From Symbiodinium natans (taxonomy: Eukaryota; Sar; Dinophyceae; Suessiales; Symbiodiniaceae), in contig CAJNDS010002466.1 of NCBI GenBank assembly GCA_905221605.1, positions 186,001 to 250,000 of the forward strand: 64,000 nucleotides of DNA. The letters are read 5' to 3'. Below, piece after piece: positions 22,640 to 35,180 of this stretch. Both the position numbers and the translations under genes were made by a program. Numbering within the stretch: position 1 is the stretch's first letter; each line of letters opens with the position of its first letter. The notes below the pieces were generated by a model. That model ran no database searches and had not been told where the DNA came from. It saw only the letters and a program-made list of their open reading frames with translations.

Positions 22640-24400
22640 CCCTATCCTGGCCTCCTCTTGGTCCCGTTGCGCTTCTTGCGCCTTCAGCGGGGGAGGTAGA
22701 GCCCCATACCCAGCAACTCTAGCAAGTTGAACCATGCGTTTTGAGTGCAACAATGCCTGAAGCTTCCGAAAAGCATCGTTTGCATTTGTGCAATGCGACT
22801 TGGGTCTTGTTGTGCATTCGGGTTTGTGGGGTATCTCTCCTGGGCTTTTGCAAGCCTGGTCCATTGGTGGGCTGTGGGGCTGCGTGGGTGCTTAAACGGA
22901 GCGAAAACCCAATCAAAACCCATGGTTTTTGCAAGATTCTGATCCATTGGTGGGCTCTGGGGGAAGCAACCACCGCCGCCCGAGCCAAGATTCCCCCACA
23001 TAGTGTACTTGTCCATCTTGGTTACGGGAGAGTCCAGGAGTTTGCGGTTGTCAGCGGCAGCACAGGCAATCGGGCGTCCATTGCCACGTGTCTGCCACGC
23101 CAGGTCCACCTGAGCAGCACAACCCTCACGCAAAAATGCATCACACCCTACGCACATTTCGGGAAGCAAGCCTGCGCGGAGTTCATCATGTCCTCGGCCT
23201 CATTGTAGGGAAGAAAGCCTTAGTACCAAGAAGAGAAAACATTGTGCATGAGAGGAACGCGAAGAGTGCGTAGGTATATTTACATACATAACATCATGGA
23301 AAAGTATCACTGCGATGAAAATTTCAATGATTGCCCTTATTTCCATCAGCAGTCAAGCGGCATTTCAAGTTGAACCAGTCTCCAACTTTGGCCAGAACTC
23401 CCGCGCCACCAGTTTGTAGCCGTAGCCGCATAGGAAAAGACGGAAAGGGAGTTGTCGGTTGGCCTCCCGAAGAACGCGGCCCAGCAACTTGGAAGAGCAG
23501 GGGCGTGAGTTGCTCGCAAGACGCAAGTGGGCCACGTGCTCTTCCGGTTCCACTAGGACAGGATGCTGGGCTCCGTGGACCTGGAAGCAGGGTTCAAGTT
23601 CAAGTTTTAGGTTTGAGGGGTGAAAAACAGTGAGTATTCGGGTTTAAGCTTGATTTCGGCTTGTAGAGCTGCCTCCAGCTCGTCGTGGATGATCTCACAG
23701 AGCTTCTCTGCAAGTGCCTCCTGCTCCCTGAGCCTTGGCTTCTCCGGCCACGGCTGGGCCCTCAATGTGTAGGGGCCTTGATCGGAGGGCTCCAGGCCTG
23801 GAGGCATAGTCGAGGTCTTGCACCGCTCCGAGCGTCCTCCTAGTGTCCAAAAGTCTGCAAAGAGCTCCACATCCTGGGCGAGTATGGGGACGCATAGCAT
23901 GTCAATGTCCACGTTTTCTGGCAGAATGGTCGGGTCAACGAGGACTGCCAAGCGAAGCGCCCCGGCGTCCGCAGAGGGTGGAGCTGGGTGGGCTCTGCGC
24001 CAGCAGCCGAGACGCCTGTAGTTTTACAGCCTAAACCCCTATGCAGAAGTACATTTCCGGTGTAGTATGTATATATCATATATTCTGACCCGTTCCCATG
24101 CTACGGCTCCAATGTGCATGTGCCCGCCAAATTAAAATCAGCTTGAGGACGTTCTAAGGTGCGCAGCTGGCTTTGGTGGGGTGAGTTGTTTGTTGTGAGA
24201 CGGAGTGGTGCTGGTGCGGTTGCCGGGGGATGTGTTGGGTTGATCGGGGCAAGTTGCGGCAGTTTTGGAGAAAAGCCGCCACTTGGGTGGACTTGCGCAA
24301 AAAGTACATGGGGTAGTAGCCCAGGTCGATGGCCATGCCGTAACGATGGCGAGGAGGGGCGAGGTATTGGGAAATCAGCTTGACCACCAGAGGTGGCATG
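22640..24400 (-). CDS. Unrecognised multi-exon gene
   Basis: Four stretches on the minus strand look coding. 24400-24160 contains LVVKLISQYLAPPRHRYGMA and LGYYPMYFLRKSTQVAAFLQ. About 24018-23607 contains PTILPENVDIDMLCVPILAQ and EKLCEIIHDELEAALQAEIK, ending in a stop. 23553-23365 contains GRVLREANRQLPFRLFLCGY. 22767-22640 contains KRMVQLARVAGYGALPPPLK followed by a charged helix. An acceptor-like ACTACAG precedes the second stretch near 24018. Whether all belong to one protein is inference: the second stretch has its own stop unless a splice removes it. The stretch between 22770 and 23200, and the one upstream at 24430-24860, share a modular repeat and behave like introns. No domain recognised. 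Confidence 0.55.
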
Positions 24401-24860
24401 GGCTGAGGGCAGAAGGGTGGTGGCGCCCCACTGCTTTCTCAAGTCGCACTCAGCCAGATGCACACACAAGCTGCTTCACTACACACAAGGTCGCTGTCAA
24501 GTCGCCACACACAAGATGCTTCACTACTGCACAACAAGACCCAAGTCGCATTACACAAATATAAACGATGCTTTTCTCAAGTCGCACTCAGCCAGATGCA
24601 CACACAAGCTGCTTCACTGCACACAAGGTCGCTGTCAAGTCGCCGCACACAACATGCTTCACTACTGCACATGGACAAGTACACTATGTGGGGGAATCTT
24701 GGCTTGGGCGGCGGTGGTTTCACTTTGCAAGCAGCCTTCAACGAGGGTTACTACGACTCGGCTGACATCTACACAAGTCGCAGCCAAGTCGCAGTCCACG
24801 AACCCGAACGCTTCCCCCAGAGCCCACCAATGGATCAGAATCTTGCAAAAACTGTAGTTC
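22770..24860. repeat. Modular shared repeat (CAAGTCGC family), two opposite copies
   Basis: Blocks shared between 22770-23020 (minus sense) and 24430-24860 (plus sense): GACAAGTACACTATGTGGGG, CACCAATGGATCAGAATCTT and ACAACAAGACCCAAGTCGCA. Their order differs between copies. In the plus copy a unit from CTCAAGTCGCACTCAGCC to CACTACTGCACA is tandemly doubled (24439-24530 and 24576-24668). Confidence 0.75.
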
Positions 24861-24869
24861 CTTCTTGGT

Positions 24870-26800
24870 TTCGTTCTCGGGGTTTTAGTACACCTCCCTA
24901 AAAAGGCACATCACAGGACCACCATCGAGCCCCTAATTCCGGACAGTTTGAGCAAGTTGCTTGCGGCATCAAGACTACTCTCCCCTCAGAACCATTGAAG
25001 TCTGAAAACAACCGAATTCCCCTGGTTTCTAGATAACGAGAATACATTGTACTCTTTAAGGAGGCTATCGAGAAGACTGATGGGTTCTGTCAGATTTAGC
25101 GGCGTCGGCCCTGCATTCGTACGGAAACAAGAACGCTCAAGCCCCGGGCGCTATAGACCCAGGAAGTCTATAACTCGCTATAACAACCGAGAAACGCCCA
25201 TTGTAGTTGTGTCAAACCCCCTGTGCTTCCGGAGACCTATGTCTGGTGTCCAAAAGGCTTCTAAACCCCAAACCCTAAACCCTAAACCCTAGGCCCCCTG
25301 GAAGCGTAGGGTGAGACGAGCAACTTTTGAACGTTCGCAATGGCTGGGTTGTGCAGGAACTGCACGGAACCTTTGTGTACTCTCTTGACCTACTGGAAGG
25401 CGCCTTTACATTGAGATGCCGACACTAGCCTCTTATGGTAGTTGCATCGTCCCTTAGTATTGGCCCTAAACATGGGACCCCTTACATACTATTTGTACCC
25501 TAGACCACCCAAAGGCCCTGACATCAGAACCCGTTTAAGGGACCACAATATTCAGGACCAATGTAACCCTACACCCTAAACCCTCAACCCTAAACCCTAA
25601 ACCCTTCGCTAGCCCCACACCCTAAAACCCCAACTCCTGCCGTTTTGTCGCTCCTTAGACTGGCGGGCCTTCTCATGCTCCTCCAGCTTCTGCGCGTATT
25701 CCTGACCCAACAGGGTCCAGGGCTCAGGGTTTAGCGTTTAGGGTTCAGGGTTTCGGGTTTTAGGGTTCAGGGTTCAGGGTTCGGGTTTAGGGTTCAGGGT
25801 TCGCGTTTAGGGTTCAGGGTTCGTGGTCCAGGGTTCAGGGTTTGGGATTTCAGGTTTAGGGTTCAGGGGTTAGGGTTTAGGGAGTAGGGTTCAGGGTTTC
25901 AGGTTTGGGGTGTAGCGTTCGATGGCCTCTGGACTCCTAGGGTTCAGAGGGTCTGGCCCCCCAGTTGTAAGCAGATGGTTGAAGGCCCGAAATTGGGTCG
26001 GAAGTCGTATGTCTGAAAAGTTCCTTTGCTACAGCTATAATATAATCATTCCTATATATATATATGTATATATATATATAGTAAGGGGCCCACCCCAATG
26101 TAACCATCAAAGCCTTTTTAAGCCCTGAGCCCCAACAGTAAACATGGGTCGTGGCACACGAAAAGACCAGTAAGCCGTACACCCTCAAGCCAAAAACCAC
26201 CCACCCCAAATTGTATGGTAAGGGTTTAGGGTTTAGGGTTTAGGGTTTAGGGTCTAGGGTTTAGGGTTTAGGGCTCAGGGTTTAAGGCTTACGGTTTAGG
26301 GTTAAGGGTTCAGGGGTGGTTTTTACCGATCCAGGAGTTTCGAGGGTTCCCAGCGCGAGTAGCAGAGACCCCAAGGCCCCAAGGCAACTGCAAGGAGTCG
26401 CGGAGGCGATGGCGGTTTAGGGTTTAGGGTTTAGGGTTTAGGGTTTAGGGTTTAGGGTTTAGGGTTTAGGGTTTAGGGTTTAGGGTTTAGGGTTTAGGGT
26501 TTAGGGTTTAGGGTTTAGGGTTTAGGGTTTCGGGTATAAACCGGCCTCCTTCTCATCTTTCAGAGTACCCTGACCCCCAAAACCGAAAACGCTCAATCCT
26601 GAACTCAGGTAGGAGACCCTGGAGGTTTATGAGGTCTAGGGGGGGTTAGGGGCCCTTGGGGCTTGGGGTCTGCACCCTTAACCCTTAACCCTAAACCCTA
26701 AACCCTAAACCCTAAACCCCAAACCCTAAACCCTAAACCCTAAACCCCAAACCCTAAACCCTAAACCCTCTACCTAGGCTTCGAACTGTTCAAAACCTCC
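24870..26800. other. Non-genic stretch
   Basis: 24900-25270 is non-repeat sequence with an open plus frame but protein-poor composition. 25.43-25.58 kb has a degraded inverted-repeat element. 25.7-26.5 kb is TTCAGGG and TTTAGGG repeats. No gene I can support. Confidence 0.5.
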
Positions 26801-26810
26801 GCCCCAACAA

Positions 26811-26888
26811 GAGAGCCTCGGCTTGCTGTATGGCTTTGGAGCTGGGGCCCTCGCGGGCCTCCACGGCAGCTCAGGGGACTTGGGAAGG
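26811..26888 (+). CDS. Exon-like segment
   Basis: Reads ESLGLLYGFGAGALAGLHGS, a glycine-rich hydrophobic stretch like a membrane helix. Flanked by a CCCTAAA tract and a degenerate TTTAGGG/TTTGGGG block. Confidence 0.4.
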
Positions 26889-27659
26889 GTAATTAGCGTT
26901 TAGGGTTTGGAGTTTTAGGGTTTAGGGCTTGGGGTTTTAGGGTCAGGGTTTGGGGTTTAGGGTTTGGGTTTTAGGGTTTGGTGTTGGGGTTTGGGGGTTT
27001 AGGGTTTAGGGTTTGGGGTTTTAGGGTTTAGGGCTTGGGGTTTTAGGGTTTGGGTTTTAGGGTTTGGGGTTTGGGGTATTAGGGTTTAGGGTTGGGGGAT
27101 TTAGGGTTTAGGGTTTGAGGTTTTAGGGTTTGGGGTTTAGGGTTTGGGCTTTAGGGCTTAGGGCTTAGGGTTTGGGGCTTAGGGCTTAGGGTATAGAGTC
27201 CGAAATCCTTAGCCTGGTTTTTGGGGTTCAGGGCTTATACGGTGTAAGGTGAGGGTGGGGGCCACATAGGCACTACAATGCGACGAGGCACAGAGGAGCC
27301 TCACTCTTTACACCCTGAATCCCTGAACCCTACATCCCTGAACCCTACACGCCAAATCCCTAAACCCCACATCCCTAAATCCCTAAACGCTAAACCCTCA
27401 ATCCCTCAATCCCTGCTCCCTCATCCCTAAACCCTAAACCCTCAACAGCCACTGAGCCTACGAGTTGGGCTCTTGGGATCTGGGGAGGCGTACAACTCAG
27501 GATACAAGCGGCGCCCCCTCAAGGAGTTTAGGTGAGGGTTTTTGGGGGCTTTCGGGGGCTTTCAGGGCGCGTTCCGTTCTTTTGGGTGGTTTAAGGGCTG
27601 TTTAGAGTCTTGTGGATTTAGAGCCGTAGACTTGCAAAGCCTCTCCTTCTGACCCTGCG

Positions 27660-27785
27660 TGCCCCAGCCAGAGCCTTGTTCTGCTCCATGGCTACTGCGA
27701 TCTGCTGTCGGATCTGCGCCGGGTTGCGAAGGTACAGTGCCTCGCAGCAGGGCGGAACCCACAAGATCGCCTCCAATACTTCCTC
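27660..27785 (-). CDS. Exon-like segment
   Basis: Starts after CCCCCAAAG at 27785 and reads EEVLEAILWVPPCCEALYLR then IRQQIAVAMEQNKAL. Upstream (27786-27900) lies an inverted-repeat element of the introner type, supporting a real acceptor. A GC donor is possible after the AAG of residues EQNK. No family recognised. Confidence 0.55.
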
Positions 27786-28087
27786 CTTTGGGGGTTTCCG
27801 ATTTTTAGGGTACCTCATTGGGGTCCTTATCATGAGGGAATCCTACTATTTGGGGGCCCTATTGGGGGTCCCTTATTTTCGTAAACGACCATGTTTGGCA
27901 ACACAAGAAAGCAGGCAAAAAAATCAGCCTAGGGATCCCTCTATGGCATTCCCAGTCGTCTCGGGTGCACCACTTTAGGATTGAAGTCGCGGGCTTACGT
28001 TTAGGAATCAGAGTTCAGAGTTTGGGGCTTCTGGTGTCAAGACGGCAGAATAATCTCCGGCACGACATACAGTATTCTATACGGAAA

Positions 28088-28240
28088 AAAGAAAGGAAGG
28101 AAGGAAGACAGAAAGACAGACAGACAGACAGAAGGAAAGAACTAAAGACATACAGACATAAATAAAGAAAGAACGACAGAAAGAAAGCCAGAAAGACATA
28201 AACATAAACAAACCACTACACCACGGAAAGAAGTACAGAA
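28088..28240 (+). repeat. Purine microsatellite GAAA/GACA
   Basis: Runs of GAAGGAAG, GACAGACAGACA and GAAAGAAA. Non-coding. Confidence 0.85.
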
Positions 28241-29188
28241 ATAGTTCCATGAATGAAAAATTAAAGACAAGCATATCGACATAAATTGAAAACTGATTCA
28301 GCTCAGAAAGACCCAACAACAAACACACCGAGAAAATAAAGAGAGAACAAGAGAAAGAACGACCATGATCATGCCGATGAACGTACTAAGCAGAAGTGAG
28401 CCTCTTCTACAACAAGATGTAAGGAAACAACGCAACACGCCAAACAGCAACTTGCACCCAAGGCCTTCCAAACTCTTTCGCTTTGCTTATTTGATTGGAG
28501 GTACCAGCTGTCAATGGCAACAAGATTTCCTTGAGGCTCTCGATGTGATTTCCTGGAAAGGACGTAGTTCGTTCTTGTAGTCACAAACTTTCTGAGGTTT
28601 TTGCAGCTTCGGATGCTGAATCTCCCACGCGCAAACTATGTGCCCGGCAGTTCGTTGCCAGGCCTTCTGCGCCCCGTAAGGATTGTTACTTTAGGGGGGG
28701 TTAGGGTTTAGACTTTAGGGATTTCACTCCCCCTAAACCCCTCAAGCCTGAAACCCCAAACCCTCACCGCACTTTGGGAGGCTCTTCGTGCTCGATGGGT
28801 TTCTGTTTATGGACGGGACACGAACCCTCAACCTGACAGGGGCCACGAATCCGAATGCAGACACGCGTCGCATACGTGGCGAACACAACAGAAGCGATGC
28901 GTCTTATCCATCTCTCACTTTACCCGAACCACCTTTTGGGTGAAAAACCCCTAAGCCCTAAAGCCTAAAACTAGTCCCCATAAACCCTAAACCCTGAAAC
29001 TAGACCCCATAAACCTTAAACCCGAAACCCGAAACCCTAAGCAAGAAAAACCCTAAAAACCCTAAAGCCCTATAAGCCCTATAAACCCTAAACCCTATAA
29101 TCAAACCCTATAAATACCCAATAAGCCCAATAAACCCTAAACCCTAAACCCTAAACCCTAAACCCTAAACCCTAAACCCTAAAGCCCG

Positions 29189-29790
29189 GCGAGGCGCATC
29201 TTGGAGCTCCGCGGTCGTCCGCTTGATGGCGTCGATGGTCACCTGCTGATGCGCCGGGTTTGGGGTTTAGGGTTTAGGGTTTGGGGTTTGGGGTTTAGGG
29301 TTTGGGGTTTAGGGTTTAGGGGTTTAGGGTTTGGGGTTTAGGGTTTAGGGTTTGGGGTTTAGGGGTTTAGGGTTTAGGGTCCGGGGTTTAGGGTTTAGGG
29401 TTTGGGGTTTAGGGTTTACGGTTTGGGGTTTGGGGTTTAGGGGACAAGCTCCGGACCGGCGGCTCCTCCGATTTCAGATGTGTGCTGTGCGTCATCCACA
29501 CTAAGTTACCCGAAAGCCTTAACGCTCGTAAAACCCCGGGAAGTTACTGGCAAGCCCCCACCCCCCCCCCCCCCCCCCCCGCCCAAAACCCAAAACCCAA
29601 AACCCAAAACCAAAAACCGAAACCCACAGCCCAAAACCCAAAACCAAACCCCAACCCCTCCCCCCTCCCCCCACCAAAAACAAAATAGAGGGGGGGGGAG
29701 CGCCTTGGACATCCGCTTCTTCACGGCAATCCAGGCGTCCTCGTTCTTTTCCGCGGAGTCCTGGAAGGCTCTGGCCGGGGCGCCGGGGGC
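29189..29790 (-). CDS. Short exons between telomere tracts, charged protein
   Basis: 29790-29698 reads FQDSAEKNEDAWIAVKKRMS, then a possible GC donor. About 29500-29447 is coding in one of two possible frames. 29256-29189 reads AHQQVTIDAIKRTTAELQDA and is a roughly 68-base exon bounded on both sides by telomere-like tracts. All are on the minus strand. Helical, charged, no recognised family. The long poly-C run at about 29560-29580 lies in the presumed first intron. Confidence 0.5.
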
Positions 29791-30431
29791 TTAGCAGGGT
29801 TTCAAGGGTCTCAGGGTTTAGGGGTTTAGGATTTAGGGGTTCAGGAGTTTAGGGGTTTAGGGCCCGGCGAAGCCCTCAACCCCCCCGCGCCCCCGGTCAG
29901 GAACGTTCGCAGTTCTAGCACTTGCGGCTCAAACAAAAGAGTGAACCCGAACACTGCAGCTGAGGTGCTAGGGTTCTAGGCCTAGGCCTAGGCTAGGGGC
30001 TTAAGAACCCCAAACCAACTTCCTGTCGGCCGTATGGGCTGAAAACAACCTACACAACTGTATGTATAGACTACACCCTACTTTGGAGTAGACCCTGGAG
30101 GAAAGTATATACTGTTTATGTATAAGTAGCAAAAACAGGAACCCAGAACAAATAAATGAATTAACGTATAGTACTCCAACGCCCAGTACATATACCCACG
30201 ACAAAGGGGGCATTGGTGATCGTAAGGTAAACCATGAACTCTATCACACCAAACAAGACTTCAAAGACCCGTGCCCCTACTACCTTGCACCCTTCACTCG
30301 CCACCCCGGGTACCCTAGAGTCTAGGGCCCTAAGCCCCAGCCCCGAAACCAAAAACCTTTAACCCTAAACCCTAAACCCTAAACCCTAAACCCCAGACCC
30401 CAAACCCCAAACCCGAAGCCTTAAACCCCAC

Positions 30432-30490
30432 ACCCTCCTTGACCCACTCGTACTCATCTGGCAGGCCTGGCAGCTCCTCCGCTTCTCAAG
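30432..30490 (-). CDS. Exon-like segment
   Basis: After CACCTTGAG, reads AEELPGLPDEYEWVKEGV, then telomere-like repeats. Acidic, helical. Confidence 0.45.
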
Positions 30491-31601
30491 GTGAATCAAG
30501 CTGGGGGAGCGCAAGGCTTCTGGATCCACTGAATAAAACCCCTAAATCCCTAAACTCCTAAACTCCTAAATTCCTAAACCCCTGGACCCTAAACCCCTAA
30601 ATTCCTAAACCCCTAAAGCCCCTAAACCCCCCTGAACTCCTGAACCCCTGAACTCCCTAAACTCCTAAACCCCTAGATTCCTAAACACCTAGACCCTAAA
30701 CCATACAGGTTTGGGTTTAGGCTTACCCTAAGCCCAGAAGAAGAGGGCGAGGGTTGGGGCGGCACGCAGCGTGGGTCTTTGTGATGCTGCGTAGGGTTTG
30801 GGGTTGAAGTTGGGGTTCCAGCCTAGAACCTCGAGCCTGAGACATGAAGCAAGAAACCGCTCTCAAGCCTCAGCCCTAAACCCTAAACCCTAAACCCTAA
30901 ACCCTAAACCCTAAACCCTAGCCCTAAACCCTAAATCCGAAACCCGAATTCAACCCTTAACCACCCTGGTTGGGGTCTTGCCAAAGCCCCTCCTGAGAAG
31001 CTCATGTGTAGGGTTTAGGGTTTAGGGTTTAGGGTTTAGGGTTTAGGGCTTAAGGTTTCAGGGCAGCTGGGACTAGGGCCATGTGCACCTACTAGCCCCT
31101 GCTGCCATACTTACAGCACGGCTTATGACGACCCCTATCGCCTTCAAGTATCGAGCCTAAACCCCCAGACTCTAAATTTAGGGTTCAGGCTGTAGGGTTC
31201 CTAGCCCCCTAAGCCCTGAAACCCATGGTTTAGGGTTTAGGGTTTAGGGTTTAGGGTTTAGGGTTTAGGGTTTAGGGCAACTGCACAGAAGCCTTCAGCT
31301 TCTAGGGCTTTTGTAAGTCTTCGGCCTTCGGGTTTAGAAGGGCGAAAGGCGCATCCTTCAGAGGCCGCAAGGCCTTCGGCCCCTAATTCCTAAACCCCAA
31401 ACCCTAAACCCTAAACCCTCAACCCCAAACCCCAAACCCTAAACCCCAAACCCTCAACCCGAAACCCCAAACCCTAAACCCTAAACCCTAAACCCTAAAC
31501 CCTAAACCCTAAACCCTAAACCCTAAACCCTAAACCCCTGAACCCTAACCCCCTAAACCCTGGGTTGAGGGAGCTAGAGGACCTTCAGGCTTTTGGGGCT
31601 T

Positions 31602-31670
31602 CGGGTCGATTCGGCCCGGTCTCTCAAGTCCCTGTCCTTCACAGATCCGCCGTTGTGCTTCCTAAGCTGC
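31602..31670 (-). CDS. Exon-like segment
   Basis: After GCAGCTTAG, reads RKHNGGSVKDRDLRDRAEST, with TTTAGGG/CCCTAAA tracts near both sides. Confidence 0.45.
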
Positions 31671-32689
31671 GGTTTAGGGTTTAGGGTTTAGGGTTTAGGG
31701 TTTAGGGTTTAGGGTTTAGGGCTTAGGGCTTAGGGTTTAGGGTTCGGGCTTCGGGATTTTTGAGTTTCTGTGGGTCTTGGGCATCTGAGGCCAGAGAGAA
31801 AATAAGGAACTAACCAACAACGCTGCCCAGGTCCTGGGGATCGAGCCTTTTCTCCTGAATTTCGTCGTAGCCTCCAACCCTGAACACGAAAACCTTATGG
31901 CGATGTAGGATTCGGGGCTTCATCGTAGCATATGCCCTGGGAGTTTAAGATCATGTACCCCACCCCCCAATCAAAACCCTAAACGCGAAACCTGCCTAAA
32001 CCCTCTGGCTGCAGTCGCCACGTCTTTTTAACCCTTGAGCCGCGGGCCGTCAAGAGCTCCGGTTTCAATTGGGGTTTATAGGGCTTACCGGCTGTATAAG
32101 GTTTAGGGTTTTTCAGGGTTTATGAGGTTTAGGTTACAAAGGCCGGTGGCCTCTTTATCTGTTACACTTATCCCTTAATGTAGCCCCTAGATACCCCAAC
32201 AAGAACCCCGATTCTATGCCCCTGTAAACAGAAACCCTACTTAAAGAGACCACCAACCCATACAAGGTTTAGAGTTTCGGGTTTAGGGTTTAGAGCCCAA
32301 AACCAGGCAAGGGGCATGAGCCACTCGCGCTCCCCCTGATTCTGCTGATCGGGGTGGACGAAGGTGGGGTCCTCGGTTCGAGGTTGGCCCCCCCCTTTGG
32401 CCCTTTTACACCTTCTGAAAGGATTCGACTTTCGGGTTTAGGGTTTAGGGCTAGGGTTTAGGGTCAACTGTTCCTAAGTATGATCCTCTTGAGCTCAACA
32501 CGGGAAAATATCCTCCCGGGTTGATCTTGAGGGGTTACTCTCGGGTCGGCAGAGGGGCCCCTACAACCCTAAGCCCCGAGGGCGTATGTAAGTGTGAGCC
32601 AGCAGGGGTTCCGGTTTAGGGTTTAGGGTTTAGGGCTTAGGGTTTAGGGTTTATAGGGTTTAGGGTTTAGGGTTTAGAGTTTAGGGTTC

Positions 32690-32930
32690 AGGGTTTATAG
32701 GGTTTATAGGGTTTATAGGGTTTATAGGGTTTATAGGGTTTATAGGGTTTATAGGGTTTATAGGGTTTATAGGGTTTAGAGGGTTTATAGGGTTTATAGG
32801 GTTTATAGGGTTTACAGGGTTTATAGGGTTTATAGGGTTTATAGGGTTTATAGGGTTTATAGGGTTTATAGGGTTTATAGGGTTTATAGGGTTTATAGGG
32901 TTTATAGGGTTTATAGGGTTTATAGGGTTT
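32690..32930 (+). repeat. GGGTTTATA nonamer satellite
   Basis: About 26 tandem 9-mers, very homogeneous, next to ordinary TTTAGGG repeats. A second 9-mer derivative of the telomere unit. Confidence 0.9.
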
Positions 32931-32954
32931 AGGCTTTAGGGTTTAGGCTTCCCT

Positions 32955-33060
32955 TCAGGATGATGAGCGCCTGCTCGCGGGATACCTGCGCGGACTTGGG
33001 CCTTTCACTGCCCGCAGGATGCGCGCCCGGGATGAGGCAGCAAGGAACAACAACTAGACC
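32955..33060 (-). CDS. Exon-like segment
   Basis: Reads GSERPKSAQVSREQALIILK and ends next to the 9-mer GGGTTTATA satellite. Upstream, from 33056, is an introner-type inverted-repeat element. Confidence 0.45.
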
Positions 33061-33170
33061 CGGGAGCAACCTAGGAATGAAAATGGTGGCCCTTTTCGGT
33101 TCAAAGGGGCTTCCACGGCAACCTTATAAGCCCGCAAAAGGGGGAATAAGGGCCTACTCTGGGTCTAGAC
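33056..33170. mobile_element. Introner-type inverted-repeat element
   Basis: CTAGACCCGGGAGCAACC pairs with CCTACTCTGGGTCTAG; GGCCCTTTTCGG and GGGGGAATAAGGGCC are the internal arms. Confidence 0.7.
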
Positions 33171-33393
33171 AATAGCAGGCAAATCCTCACTGTTAACGTT
33201 TGCTTCTACATGGGGGTTTACCAAAATACAGGGCCCTGAATATACTCCCCCGAAGAGTAGGATTCCCTTACAATCAGGAACCCAGTAAGGTACCCCTAAC
33301 TTCAGAAGCTCACATATGTGTCCCCTGCAAGCCCTTGTAACCCTAAACCCTTCTAAACCCTAAACCCTAAACCCTAAACCCTAATCCCTAAAC

Positions 33394-33448
33394 CCTCCAC
33401 ATGAGCTTCACGGCTTCTATAGCCTTAGCTCGCTCCGCCTTCGACTTT
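33394..33448 (-). CDS. Short exon-like segment
   Basis: After GTGCAAAG, reads SKAERAKAIEAVKLMW and meets the CCCTAAA tract at 33336-33396. Charged helix. Confidence 0.35.
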
Positions 33449-34369
33449 GCACAGCTTCCAAACTCTACTCCGCGCGTCGGGCAAAGTCAACAAGCCCTTT
33501 TCCTGGAGCCTTGCATGCGACCTGCAGACGTAAGCCCTAAAACCCTAAACCCTAATCCCCAAACCCCAAACCCCAACTCAAGCACATAGTCTTCAGGGCT
33601 CGGGGGCTCCACTACGGGCTGCCGGTTTACTACGGATCTTTGCTTCGAGCGCCAGGCCCCCCATTCCTAAACCCTCAACGCCTAAACCCTAAACCCTAAA
33701 CCCTAAACCCTAAACCCTAAACCCTAAACCCTAAACCCTAAACCCTAAACCCTAAACCCTAAACCCTAAACCCCCCCCCCCCCCCCAGACCAGGCTTCGG
33801 GGAAGCTGAACCCTTCCCAAAGGCCCAGACGTCGAGGAAAGGAGGCTCGAGTCCGGATGGCCTTGCTGGAGGCTTCGGCGCCTTGGCTGCAGGTGGTAGG
33901 GCCCCTAAACCCTAAACCCTAAACCCGAAACCCTAAACCCTAAACCCTAAAGCCTAAAGCCCCAACCCTAAACCCGAAACCCCTAAACCTTAAACTCTAA
34001 ACCTTAACACAACCGAAACCCTAAACCCTAATTCCCCCGAAAACCTAACCCTACACCCTAGGGTGTCAGGTTGAGGGTTTGGGTTTTAGGGAGTGGGTTT
34101 TTGGGGGTTCGGACATAAAGGGGCCATCGTTGTGTGCCTTCATCAGCTACCCTACAACCGTAAAATCCTACAACCCTAAAACCCTAAGAGCCTAAAGCCC
34201 CAAAACCCTGAAAGCCGAACACCCTAACACCGTACAACCCTCATACCCTAAATTTTGAAACACTAGAACCCTAACACCCTAAAACCTAACCCCAAAGCCA
34301 CAAAGCCCCTACACCCTGAAACCCCAAAGCCTGGAACCCCAAACCCCCCAAAACCCTAACGCCCTAAAA

Positions 34370-34446
34370 TCTCAAAACCTGAAACCCTAAAACCCTAAAA
34401 CCCTAAAACCCTAAAACCCAAAAACCCTAAAACCCTAAAACCCTAC

Positions 34447-34477
<31 letters not shown>

Positions 34478-34600
34478 AAAAAAAACTCTAAACCCTAAAA
34501 CCTAATCCCTAAACCCTAAACCTAAACCCTAAACCCTACCCCCCCCCAAAACCCTAAACCCTAAAACCCTAAACCCTACCCCCCCCCCCCCCCCCAAACC
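34370..34600 (+). repeat. CCCTAAAA block with poly-C and poly-A runs
   Basis: CCCTAAAA octamers, then C-runs at 34445-34467 and 34571-34595 and an A-run at 34468-34486. Homopolymer lengths may be sequencing-sensitive. Confidence 0.8.
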
Positions 34601-34621
34601 CCTCTCCACCATCGTTGCCGG

Positions 34622-34680
34622 CCTTCCCTGCGCAAGGCCAGCGTCGCAGGGCATGGAGGGCAGCGTCGGCCTCGGAGCAA
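34622..34680 (-). CDS. Possible exon
   Basis: Reads VAPRPTLPSMPCDAGLAQ in one open frame between telomere-like and poly-C stretches. Composition evidence only. Confidence 0.25.
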
Positions 34681-35180
34681 CGTGTAGGGGGCTTTTAGGG
34701 TTTAGGGCTTTTAGGGTTTAGGGTTTAGGGTTTCGGGTTTAGGGTTTAGGGTCTAGGGTTTTAGGTTTTTAGGGTTTCGGGTTTAGGGTTTAGGGGTCCT
34801 AGATTCCTTTGGGGTTTTGTGGGTTTGGGCTTTGGGTTTTTGGGGGTTTAGGGTTTTATGAGCGGTTCTGGGTTCGGGGTTTCGTTGGGCATCGAGAAGT
34901 TGGAGTCCTGAACCCCAAACCCCGTACAAGCATAAACATAGTTGCGAGTATTTTAACACTTAAACCCCTAAACCCTAAACCCTGAAACCTGAAACCTGAA
35001 CCCTGACCCCTAAAAAGTGAGGGGTGGAGGGGGGGGGGGGTAAAATTAATGGGAAGAGATTCGGACCGAGCAAATCCCGAAACCCGAAGAGCGCTTCCTG
35101 TGATCGACCTACGGCCTAGGTTTGGGGTTTCGGGTTTCGGGTTTAGGGTTTGGGGTTTAGGGTTTCGGGCGGTTTAGGGA

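Noticed and set aside
22684-23169. Single 161-codon minus-strand protein
   Set aside because: Its middle is the modular repeat shared with 24.4-24.9 kb, and only the 3' part below 22767 looks like ordinary coding sequence.
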